64,000 nt of DNA from Phialocephala subalpina. Lineage: Eukaryota; Ascomycota; Leotiomycetes; Helotiales; Mollisiaceae. The translations under genes and the position numbers were made by a program. The first letter of the stretch is position 1, and the number at the start of each line of letters is the position of its first letter. Positions 54,588 through 64,000 of this stretch are shown piece after piece. Under the pieces are notes generated by a model. It was not told the DNA's origin. It ran no database searches and worked only from the letters and a program-made list of their open reading frames with translations. Where the stretch lies: contig FJOG01000025.1 in assembly GCA_900073065.1 (NCBI GenBank), positions 744,001-808,000 on the forward strand, read 5' to 3'.

Positions 54588-55820
54588 ATGAAGTCTCCAC
54601 ATCTATACTTATACATTCTCAGTGCATTCTCCATAACGGCTACTTTGGCAGCAACTTCCCCCTTGCTTCACAAACAATCACCATCATCGGGACCACCACC
54701 CTTTCCTCTAGACTTTTTCTCTCCTCCTTTCAGCTTTTCTGTGCCATTAAGGGATGAGTCTTTGAATCTGTATGTGATCGTCCCCCGATTCCGAATTACT
54801 CCGATAATCATTTCCAGTACAAAGAGCATCGATACTGGTGAAGAAGCTTCAGCCGCCGCCGAGTGTCTTGATTGCCGTGTCTGGGGCACGGCCACTTATT
54901 TGGCGGCTGGAGACAAAAATGTGACCCTGTTCCCCGATAATTCGTCTTTAATGGCAGATCCATTTGGTTATATTGTTTCCGTTCCAAGATATCTTTTGAT
55001 TCTCTACTTCAACGACTTTGGAGTCTACGTCGATTACAAAATCAGCACTATTAGAAAGGGGAACTACTATGAGATGCTACGAGGTCTAGGCATTATTCTA
55101 TGGGTAAAAGATCGTGTTATCAAATCAATAAGCTAACTAGGGAGAAAAGTGAGGATATAAGAGTCTGTGAGATTACCTTTGAGCTATACTACATATGAAA
55201 GGATAGTTTGGCACCACTACACGTGACCAGCAACTGACAACTACTCACTCGCACTATAGAAAGGCACATCGCCCTAGAACCATATCATTAGTCTCGATGT
55301 AGCCTTTGTTGCTTTATCGTCTGTCAATTTGCTCTTCTCCTTCGATGGCAATATTGAGATGGCGTCTGGCTATTATTTTCAGTGTCAGAATGACATAAAT
55401 GTTTCCGTCAACGAGTTCGCTCTCCAAGGACCCTTCTTTGTGAACATGTACTTACCTCTTGCCCACTCTCGAGTCAAGACCAGCCAGCTAATCAATGAGC
55501 TTAGTGACCCCAATTTCGCTCTATATCATGGTTTCCTCGTCTATTCACTTCCCATCAGGAACCTATCCGGATCGGGATCATTGGCAGCGTCACTTCAGTT
55601 CCGCCTCGATCTAGATATCGAAGTCAGATCTAACCGCACGGGTATCAACCTCGAGACAGCTATTCTGACAAATATCGAGTACAAAGCTACAATCAACGAT
55701 ACGGGGAGTTGTAACCTCGATATCTCGCAGGTGGTGGACACATACTTCGGTGGCTCTTTAGTTGCGGCAATTGATTCTAGAACACTTGCGGCCAGCAGCA
55801 CTGGCAACACATACTGGTAA
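54588..55820 (+). pseudogene. Secreted-protein paralog 1, split by a MITE
   Basis: Starts MKSPHLYLYILSAFSITATL, a signal peptide, followed by a Pro-rich segment and a domain with a CLDCRVWG motif. The frame runs into a MITE (55068-55239) and stops inside it. Beyond the element the original frame resumes with stops at 55257 and 55275, then is open (SVNLLFSFDGNIEMASGYYF) to a stop at 55818, with recognisable sequence perhaps continuing to about 55996. It aligns along its length with the neighbour at 56753-58007 (CIDCRTWG; FGFQCPNG versus YYFQCQND), so the two are tandem paralogs of one secreted family that I cannot name with confidence. Confidence 0.75.
55068..55239. mobile_element. MITE copy 2 (172 bp, 5-bp TSD ACTAC) inside a gene
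   Basis: Flanked by ACTAC at 55063-55067 and 55240-55244. The termini match copy 1 (starts TATGAGATGCTACGAGGTCT, ends CACGTGACCAGCAACTGACA) and the interior is about 80% similar. Element plus duplication is 177 bp, a multiple of three, so the host frame was kept but a stop is introduced within the element near 55134. Confidence 0.82.
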
Positions 55821-56752
55821 TTCAAGCCAGTCATCAGCCTTTTGCCTCCAGATTGTTCGTCTACCAACGGAGTGTCGACTGGTTCTACTACCACAACTTC
55901 TGCACCACTACGTAGGCCAGGTCCTACACATACAGCGCATACCCGATCTTTCACCCACGGGCCTAACTACACATCCACCGTACCTTCTCCCATATAAGTG
56001 CCAGGTTCAATCGATAGGCTTGCGACGATGACTTTCTTCACGTCTTGCAGGTTTCAATTTTGTGTGTGCGTGTTACTACCCGATAATCAGGCTGGGTCAA
56101 ACCTTCAGATAATGGGAGAGTAGCAACTGTGTGTGGCAAACATAGAGTCAGCTTCTGACCAAGGTCGATTTCGGTTTCGGCAGAGCTCTGATTAATGAGT
56201 ATCTCGTGCGATAGAAGGACTCTCTGTACCACTTTGTGCTAGCTCTGGCCTTTGCTTGGCTGTGTTCCTCCTGTAAGTCACCTGGAACAATTCCAATCGC
56301 TTGTGCAACCCATCTCTAACTGTTAAAGAAAATATATCTTATTAGCTCTACTCTCGTTTAAAATCTGACCGCCTGTCTCCAATGATGCATCTTTCTTCAT
56401 TCCACTTTGCAAGTGCATCCTGTTTGAGCGAGATACGAGGAGGCTAAAGTGGAGAAGTCAACGGACCATGGTTGATAAGTTGCGCCTTGCGAATATGCAT
56501 CGATGTGAAGTAGGTAGTCCGTTCAGGACTCCCCACTTCGTGCTTTGTGCAACTAGGTCTGCTTTTAAAATGTGCTCTGCGCAACAGCACCTGAAGATGG
56601 TATTCTATAAGACGGCCATATGCTTCTCAAACTTACGAAACTGCTTTTCCCCGTTCACAGACCATCGCATGCTACTATTTGGAGCAATTATTACTATCTT
56701 CATCTGAGAAGATCCAACTAGAGTGCTTCAATCACGTACACCGTCATCCGAT
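55821..56752. other. Intergenic between the two secreted-protein paralogs
   Basis: The first part (to about 55996) reads as a Ser/Thr-rich continuation of paralog 1 after its stop. The remainder has no supportable gene. Confidence 0.4.
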
Positions 56753-58007
56753 ATGAAGCTTACAGCCGTTTTTGTCAACATTATCTCGGGTGCAACTCTT
56801 GTCGCAGCAGGCTCTACCAGCCCCGACTCTCCCACGAGCGACATTTCGACACGCTTTGAAGGAAATGCCACTTTCATGGATTATGCCAGATTCGGCTTGT
56901 CTACGGAGCTGAAGAAAGCCAAGTTCAAGCTGCAAGAACATCCTTATCCCTCTCTCCATAGGGCTCGTCTCTTACCTTCATTCGCAGCCCGAAGAAACCA
57001 GGGACAGTTCGATCCTTTGTCGAATGCATCGACTGTCGTACTTGGGGCAATGTAACCCTGTCTACCTATGTATTTGGCAACAACACATCCATCCTCCCTG
57101 GCGCACCCTTCACGGCGAGAGCAATCTTTCCCTGGGTTGCAAAGCAGTCCACCTCCACTCACAACCCTTACCCTGGACAACATCGGAGGCTATTTCGAGT
57201 ACAACATCAGCTCAGCTGGAGCTGCGGAACTACACGTCACGATTTGGAACGCCGGGGAGCCGACGACGTTGTCAATGAGTAGTGACGTATCTCTCAAGGC
57301 ACTCCCGAAGCTTGACTTGATATTTATTCTTGATTATAATATACAAGACCTGGAGCTTGTGTCTGGATTTGGGTTTCAATGTCCGAATGGTACTCAGATA
57401 TTATTTAATGAGTTCACAGGAGATCTTGTCTACCCTTCTAATTTGTAAGCGCCGCCCTTCTCTCACTTCCCCATAATCAAATGACTGATTATCGAAAAGC
57501 GAACAATGTTCCATCGACCCTCTCCACCACAGCAAAATATCGGGAACCGGCTATCCAGCCATCTTCCTCAACCTCAACCTAGACCACATTATCATCATCC
57601 AATCCACTTGCGTAGTCCCCGAAGTCGTCTTCCTCAACACGGGAGTCGATGTAATCCTGGTACGCGGCCACCTTGAAATTAACAAGCTTGACGAATGCGA
57701 TTTCGCAATATCTGGATTGCTGGCGAACCAAGTTGAAGTTGTGGTCAACGCAACGGTTGGATTCCAGACTACACAAAGCATTGTTGATGCAGATTTCTTC
57801 ACTTCTGTGCTAGATTATTCTACGATGGCATACTCGAAGTGTAGTCCGACATCCTCAGGGCCTTTTGCTACGGGGCAAGGATCGGTGAACTCGCATACAG
57901 CTACCCACTCTAAGAACTCTCTAACTAGGAAGTCACTTCACGTCTCGAGGCCGACATCCACAACTGCGAATTCCCCGAGCTTCGCTGGCATATCGATACT
58001 AGCATAG
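56753..58007 (+). pseudogene. Secreted-protein paralog 2, frameshifted
   Basis: Starts MKLTAVFVNIISGATLVAAG, a signal peptide. Coding character then changes frame at least twice: between 56960 and 57010 into the frame carrying RSFVECIDCRTWGNVTLSTY, and between 57130 and 57170 back to the frame carrying DNIGGYFEYNISSAGAAELH and LVSGFGFQCPNGTQILFNEF. A normal intron (57445-57499) then leads into an intact last exon with IQSTCVVPEVVFLNTGVDVI and a Ser/Thr-rich tail. The shifts could be sequence errors, but together with the dead neighbour they suggest decay. N-glycosylation sequons (NVT, NTS, NIS, NGT) fit a secreted protein. Confidence 0.6.
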
Positions 58008-58350
58008 CTAGACTTCCCTTGCTTCGTACAGAATCCATGGGGAATCCTGGGTATTCTGACAGAAGATTTAGGAGCGAGCTCTGTATCAGATGAATCAAGT
58101 CGTTTTGTTCTTCGAATTGTTTGAAGAGGCAACGCAAATTTAGATCAGACAAAATAGCACTCCAGGAATGATCTAGACTGCCAAGCCACTTCTGTTCCTC
58201 GAAACCAGACCGCACTTTGCTTTTCCCCTCTGTCAACGCGTCTCCCTCGAGTAACTCCGCTCCTGCAACGCCCCCATCCTAAATCGAACATCAGGCCCGC
58301 CATTTTCGTCTCTCATACTCCCAACTCCCACTCTCCTCCCGTCACGATTC
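58008..58350. other. Intergenic, paralog 2 to GFA gene
   Basis: 343 bp between convergent stops; no gene or repeat seen. Confidence 0.5.
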
Positions 58351-59474
58351 TCAAACCTTGTATTGCGGATCCATCTTCGCTCCATCATAATACGTTCTCT
58401 TCAATTTCCCCGCCGTCTCCAACTCCGGGAAATCAACCAATGTCCTCACGTTCAAGGGACAAACATCGTCCTCTGAAAGCACCTCAACCATAATGCTAAC
58501 ACCACAGACCTTGCAGAAAGAATGAAGGGAGTCTTTCGAGATGAAGGCGTAGGGTGTTATCTGGGTTTTCCCGGTGTGGATTACGACTTGGTTTTTCTTG
58601 GGGTAGATGAAGAGATCTCCATTCTGTTTTCTGTCAGCAGCTGTCCGAAAGTTTGGATCTTGAAAATGGGAGAGAAGGTGAAGTGGGAAAGGAGAAGGTA
58701 AACATGCCCTCGAGCAAGAACTACAGTTGCAGCTCATGATTTCCTGCTCCTCCAATGGTTTGGTCAAAACACTGAAAGTCACAGCTTTACAGTGACAGTT
58801 CCCGTGATAGACTTTCATCCCATCACCCTCATTCTTTCCTAGCTTCTTCTCTGTCTCTTCGATCGGAGGGAAAGTTGGGGGCTGATACTGTTCTCCGAAT
58901 TCGCTGCCTGTCATCTTCACGAGTTCAAGTTTGTCAAGATCAATATCCCTGAGCATGCGAGCCTGACTGGAGTTAGTTTGAGATACTGGAATGGGGTGGA
59001 AGTGAATAGGTACATTGATGCCAAGAGAGCGGTCTTTGGGAATATTTTCCATATTGATGCGGCAGAGGACGGTGGAGCCGCATTTAGGACAGAACTGTTG
59101 CTCTTCGTTAGAGAGAGTGGAAGAATACACGGAGGAGGAGGACGAACATAGTTCGGAATCAATTCGCTTCCGAATTTGTAGGCTTGGAGGGAGTCCTCGC
59201 CAGACTGGATCTTGAAGTCGGCATCGGCCACGGGGAAGATCCAGAGGGGTGCATTCTGTGAGAAAGTCAGGATCGAACAACTGGCTTTGACTTTTTGGAG
59301 ATCAGATCAGGAGAGGGCAAGGTGTAAACCTGTTCGTACCTTCGAGCAGACACTGCAATCACAATTCCGAACTTTGATCGCGCTGAGTCCTGGCGAAGGG
59401 AGTTTGGTCTTGAATTTGAAGGCACCACAATGGCAATTGCCTTTGTATTCTGTCTTTTCGGTTTCGGACTCCAT
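58351..59474 (-). CDS. Tandem GFA (CENP-V/DUF636) zinc-domain protein
   Basis: About 283 residues after four introns (59256-59339, 59095-59147, 58963-59013, and a GC-AG intron 58624-58707). Two copies of the glutathione-dependent formaldehyde-activating fold are present. The first has YKGNCHCGAFKFK, VRNCDCSVCSKN and FCPKCGSTV; the second has YHGNCHCKAVTFSV, SCNCSSCSRNGD and FCKVCGVSI. Each set of CxC, CxxC and CxxC cysteines would bind zinc. Removal of 58624-58707 restores SCSRNGDLFIYP, the normal spacing. Family members bind small carbonyl-glutathione adducts or have structural roles; the substrate is unknown. The start is set at the ATG giving MESETEKTEYKGNCHC. Confidence 0.85.
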
Positions 59475-59681
59475 GGTGTTTGTGACAAAGGACTTAGAAG
59501 ACGTGTTCGTCGAAGGTGGGAGACGCGAAGTAAATATACATACAGCATGATAGTGTGGTTGCCAAGATCAGCAGGGGGCGTGGTTGCCTATTGAGGTGAC
59601 GGATCTCGTGTAGACGATTGGACGGGAGCAGGCTGATTGTCGGAAGGAACGATCGTGGCGGGATTTGCGGATTTTGAGTGG

Positions 59682-60071
59682 ATGGTGGAAAGTGCAGCTG
59701 AAAAAGCAGCAGATGAAACAAATATACTCAAGCTCTTACATGACTTCCCCCTTCATGGTCCACGCACATGGCTATCACCAGTGGTAAGTCTGTAACCACT
59801 CCATCTTTACTCTCTCGTCTTCGACTGACTTGATCAGCCCAATGCTCTTGCGCACGCGAGCCAGATTCAAAAGCATAGCCGGCAGGACCTCAACGAGATC
59901 TCAAGGGAATTAGGAACTACCCGGCAAAAGTTAAACCAAGTTCAAACATACATTGGCATTCGCTCGTACTCCATATTTTACACAATTGAGACATATCTAC
60001 ACTCGCAACAGCACCCAACTAACTCCAGGTATCCTTCTCAGAGATCCACTCAATCATCATCAAATATCTGA
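59682..60071 (+). CDS. Small two-exon protein of unknown function
   Basis: Exon 1 (59682-59783) reads MVESAAEKAADETNILKLLH and ends at a perfect GTAAGT donor; a 54-bp intron (59784-59837) with a CTGAC branch site leads to PNALAHASQIQKHSRQDLNE. The product is about 111 residues, helical and Gln/Ser-rich near the C-terminus ([18 protein letters not shown]). No domain or signal is recognised. Support is the in-frame join and consensus splice sites, and the run of good coding character. The 3' end overlaps the RhoGAP stop codon region (60050) on the other strand by 22 bp. Confidence 0.55.
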
Positions 60072-62437
60072 TATGTGTTCTGTAATATCGTGTCGACGAC
60101 CCTGACTTGCCAGCCAGCATCTTGGATATTCGGACCGGTGTTTGCACCCATCAGCGTTGGCCCAAAGACTATTGCAAGATTGCTAGCACTCATGCGATTT
60201 GCAGCAGAATTGTCCGTAACTCTGTTGAGATGTAAGGTCAAGGCACGAAGAGTTGCATAGTTAGGATCGGGAAGGCTGTTTATAATGGCGTGTAAAGAAT
60301 CGCGACGGACGATATCGTCATCATTTTCTGGCCACCGTTAGCAGTGGGATACCCAACCATTTAAGATCTACCTACTAGCAGCTTCAATAAACCCAGCGTA
60401 TTGTTCTGCTGTTAAAAGCGGATCAGGTAGATCACGGAAGAACTGCTTCAAGAGACCAGCAACACTATTAACGTCGTGGAAGAAGTTCGCCGGATCTCGG
60501 AAGTCTACCCTCGAAGCATCTGATTCCATTAGCCTTGAAATCTTTCTAAGAGAGCAATCTGCTTACCGTTGTCGAACATAGCTTTGATTTTGGTTATATG
60601 GGACGCAGTTCCCGAAAGACGATAGATACCTTCCACTTCTAGACCAAAGAGATCAACTGCCTGTATACACTGATACACAACCATTGGGACCGCTGATCCA
60701 TCTCTCTCGAAGAGCTGCTCTAGACTCAATCCGAAAACAGGTTTTAATGGTGGTAGGTTGGGTGCATTTGAACTTGCTGGAGGTTGTGAAAAAGCTGCTG
60801 GAGGCTGTGAGAAAGTCGCTGCGTTCACCGGACTATGTTGCTGTACTGTAGGTAGAGGCGTTTGTGATGTCTGGAATGGGAGGGTTGATATCTGTGGAGG
60901 ACCACTAGCACCGATGGAACCCGAATTATACGATGGCACATGGCTAGTCTGTCGTGGCGGACCCCCCATCGGTCCATTATTGCTGTATTGCTGCATGGAC
61001 GGTCCTTGGCTGAAACTTCTCTCATGTTGCTGCATTACTGGAGGCGAGACTTGATTGAATGGCTGGCTAGCATGTGCCTGATGAGGAGATGGGCCACCAC
61101 CAAAGGATTGTTGAATTTGTGGGGGTCCCTGGCGACTGGCAAAAGATGCTGGAGGATCTGACTGACGCTGCGGGGGAGGTGCACTGCTGTGCTGTTGCTG
61201 CTGCAAGGTCTGGAGAATCAATTAGACGATTTAGTTCAAGTAATATAGTATCAGCAGGTGCTTACGGGATGCTTCTCGTAGTGGATGTCCTGAGAAACCT
61301 TTGGAACCTTGACAGCAAAACTGCTAATATAGCTGCTAAGATCCTTCTCGTTGTCAATGGCGTGGACGACTTCACGTAGACTTCGATGCTGACTTCCGGA
61401 TTCGCTTCCTTTCAGTGGGCTGACGTTCAAGCCATTGCTAAGCAAAAGTTTCTCGTTGAAGGAAGCTATAAACACAGTTAGTACTCCTTCTTTGGCGAGT
61501 GAAGGGAAGCTCCTACCAAACTTTTGCATCTGCAATGTCAGTGCGGAATCACATTCTCTGATCAGATCCTCAATGGACTTTACAGCCTCAGGTCTTAATT
61601 TCGACCAAAGTTCAGTTCGCTGACTTTGCGCCGACTGGACCTTGGAGGCGTAGTCGGCATCTGCGGCTTGCAACTTCCGTAGAAGATCTTCTTCGTGCTG
61701 TTGCTGAGACTTGGGTCCTTTCAGACCAAACTTCTTTCCCGTTTGCCCTCCTCCAGTCCTGGCCCTGTCATAATCCTCTGCTAGAGCATCGTATTTGGCT
61801 TTCGATTTCCGCATGGCAGCCTCGATGTCAGCTACCCGTTGCTCTGCAGCGAGCCCCGATTGCTTCCAATGCTTCCGACCTCGCTCGATGGTCGCAGCCA
61901 TCTCCAGCAAATCTTCATGCATCTGCTGCAAGGAAATCGCAAACTGAGCCCCATTGTCTGCCATTCGCTCGTGAATTTTAGTGACCTCATCGTAGGAGTG
62001 TAGGAAGGAGCCATGGCGATGCTCCGGTCTTCGAATGTTTTCGGCCGTTGCTCTGCATAGCTTCTTTAGTCCATTCGAGTGTTCTTCCTCCAGCGTCGAC
62101 CGCTTCTTGAGGAAGAGTGCGAATTCCTACAACGCAGATGTCAGAAACCATGGTTACTAGACTGTCACAGAGAACCTACTTTGCAACTTGCTATGCTCTG
62201 TTTCAATCGATTGAGCAGAGTTGAGACGCCAAGCTCGGAGTTCACCACATCATGCACCTCCTTTGCATTCACATCAATTAGACCAGGCGGCGGACCTGTT
62301 GTGGTCTCCCCGTTCATCGGTTCACTAAGATGGTCGTCACCCAGAGACATGCTTCCCGTCCGGTCGCGCTGCTGCTGCTGGGTCGGAAACTCTGGAGGCT
62401 CCGAGAGAAGTCGGTCTGAATTATTGTCATCGGCCAT
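60050..62437 (-). CDS. RGD1: F-BAR and RhoGAP domain protein (Rgd1 type)
   Basis: About 710 residues after five introns (62127-62179, 61466-61516, 61210-61265, 60520-60566, 60328-60375). An F-BAR membrane-curving domain spans roughly residues 60-320 ([20 protein letters not shown], then [20 protein letters not shown]). A Gln/Pro/Ser-rich linker follows. The RhoGAP domain starts [20 protein letters not shown] and has the arginine finger in [28 protein letters not shown] and [18 protein letters not shown]. In yeast Rgd1 turns off Rho3 and Rho4 at sites of polarised growth and binds phosphoinositides. The domain order and length agree with that subfamily. Confidence 0.92.
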
Positions 62438-64000
62438 GGTTAGTAGATGTATGGTATGGACAGGTTTGTTTGATCAGCGCTGGTTGGAATGCGGATAACG
62501 ATCGTTCGAGGTGGGATATCGCCTGTTCGAAGTTCGAAACGTATGGTGACTGGTAATTCATGCGAGGCTATAGAACCCACGATATAGCAGCACCAATATC
62601 AGGTAAACCGATGAGATGCTACAGAAACGGTAGCAATGCGCAGACTTCCTGAAAAGGCGAGAGTTTTGTCTTGTTGACGACAGACATTGGCGGTTGCGAG
62701 TACGAAGCTTATGGGATACCTTGGAAGCAAGGCCAACAAATCTAGCCAATCTAGCCAACCTAGCCAACCTAGGCCTAGCCTCAAGTTTATTTACGAGCTT
62801 GAGCTCTGTGCTGATTTTTTGGGACGAAACCTCGGAAGTCAATCTGGTGAATCATCCGCACAGACTTTTGGAGGCGGGGTCCTGGAGTTCAAATGTTATG
62901 CATTTGGTATGAAACACCCGGATCCTCGGGCAAGGACACACCAGAGTTCCATGCCATGTCATGCCTCGGCTGCTATGTTCATAGCGTAGCGAGCTGGGCT
63001 GGTAGTAAATACAAGTGGTCCGCGACTTTACCTGCTTCTGGTGTTCTTGCTTCTTCCTTTGGTAAATTATGTCTGATCTTAAAAATAGTTTGTTTTTGGA
63101 CGCTGTTTCCTTCTCATTTGGAATAGTACCGAGCTGAATTATCTCGAGCTGTTGAGGTAGAAAGATTCTATCCCTTCACCGAGTGAGGCTAGGTATTGTG
63201 TTCTCACTCAATTGCTCTAGTTAGAAAACATGAGATGCGGACCTCCCTTGGTACCCTCGGGACACCGCTGAGTTGACAAATTTGGCCCCTGGATTCAACG
63301 AGAAATTGCCAGGAGGCAAGTGCGAACCATACATACTTGCACGCATTGGAAGGCCACTTCCTCAGCCTCTCTCGCCTTTGCCCTTTGCATAAGAGATCCG
63401 TGCAAGCTTTCTTTTGTGCTTATTCAACTAACGACTTTCTTTCAACTTTCGCTCGACCGTCGAAGTTAGAAACCTCCTAGTAGAGGGCAAGTAATGCAAC
63501 TCATACCGCGCAATAAGTGAGTTTCTTTTTAACACAAAGACCTCGACACTTAAAATGGTCTGTCTGCTCAGGTGTTCTTCATTCCCGTCCTGCCCTTTCT
63601 ATATGCCTTCTACACTCTCAAGGCCTCTGACTTCTGACAAGCGTCCCTTGGAAGTCCTTGGTGCAGCCTATGTTTAGTGTCTGAGCAATGAGAACCTGCT
63701 CGTAATGTCATGACAGAGTCACTCTCGTTGTGGCGGACAAGAGTAGCTTCTAACCAGTGGTTGAAAGCATCCTTCCTGGAAGGTCAGATGCTGCAATATA
63801 ATACAACCAGAACTTCTATTTTCGCAGATGCTGAGCACGAATCATCAACAGTCCAGCAACCAGTTCATCGAATGCCAAGCAAGTTTCCTCCATTCGTGGG
63901 CCCGTCCCATCATGGACTTTGGTCATGCGAGAGAATTCTACAGGATCACTCAATTAGGCGAAATAGGGGAATACAAACACATACGGTGGAACGCCATTGG
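62438..64000. other. Right-edge region without a supportable gene
   Basis: About 1.5 kb. Includes the RhoGAP promoter, a 9-bp tandem repeat at 62741-62780, and a possible tiny spliced frame near 63494 that I do not accept. A gene could start beyond the window edge. Confidence 0.45.
62741..62780. repeat. 9-bp tandem repeat (TCTAGCCAA type), about 4 units
   Basis: Units TCTAGCCAA, TCTAGCCAA, CCTAGCCAA and CCTAGGCCT follow one another. A short microsatellite-like array about 300 bp upstream of the RhoGAP start. Confidence 0.8.

Noticed and set aside
63494..63680. Possible tiny spliced frame (MQLIPRNK joined over a GTGAGT...CTCAG intron, ~43 codons)
   Set aside because: The splice signals are good but the product is very short, without signal peptide, CaaX end or recognisable motif; not enough to call a gene.

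Overview
This is a 64 kb stretch of filamentous ascomycete (Pezizomycotina) chromosome, probably from a leotiomycete-type fungus. The evidence is eukaryotic: most genes carry short introns of about 46-60 bp with GTRNGT donors and YAG acceptors, genes lie on both strands without operons, and the products are fungal (quinate regulon, TOK potassium channel, Enp1, Tfg1, Bud13, Rgd1-type RhoGAP). The lineage guess is inference. One 543-base run of N (35776-36318) is an assembly gap.

Layout. 1-3.2 kb is gene-poor and holds decayed direct repeats. 3.2-6.9 kb holds a divergent pair: an Asteroid/XPG-like nuclease and a Prs5-type PRPP synthetase. 7.7-8.7 kb holds a secreted isochorismatase-family hydrolase. 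9.9-25.4 kb is a quinate/shikimate catabolic cluster: repressor (qutR/qa-1S type), Zn2Cys6 activator (qutA/qa-1F type), 3-dehydroshikimate dehydratase (qutC/qa-4), permease (qutD/qa-y), quinate/shikimate dehydrogenase (qutB/qa-3) and an inositol-monophosphatase-like protein (qutG/qa-x). The catabolic dehydroquinase (qutE/qa-2) is not in the window. 26-33.8 kb carries a conserved unknown protein, Enp1/bystin, an amadoriase/sarcosine-oxidase-like flavoenzyme, an interrupted acidic ORF and a cytochrome P450. 34-41.2 kb is sparser: a GPI-anchor-like protein, the gap, a small secreted cysteine-rich protein, two short transposable elements and a coiled-coil protein. 41.5-52 kb is housekeeping: TOK-type K+ channel, a large Cid1-like nucleotidyltransferase, TFIIF alpha and Bud13. 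52.4-58 kb holds decayed genes: a FAD monooxygenase pseudogene and two tandem secreted-protein paralogs, the first split by a MITE. 58.3-62.4 kb holds a two-domain GFA protein, a small two-exon unknown and an F-BAR RhoGAP. The last 1.5 kb has no gene I can support.

How the genes fit together. The quinate cluster imports quinate (permease), oxidises it to dehydroquinate (QutB), and after a dehydroquinase step supplied from elsewhere converts dehydroshikimate to protocatechuate (QutC), under a linked activator/repressor pair transcribed divergently from one intergenic region. The most distinctive novel signals are a two-copy MITE family (172-173 bp, 5-bp target-site duplications) that broke a secreted-protein gene, a 516-bp hAT-type MITE with perfect 19-bp terminal inverted repeats and 8-bp duplications, three likely GC-AG introns, and an unrecognised interrupted reading frame inside the quinate cluster.
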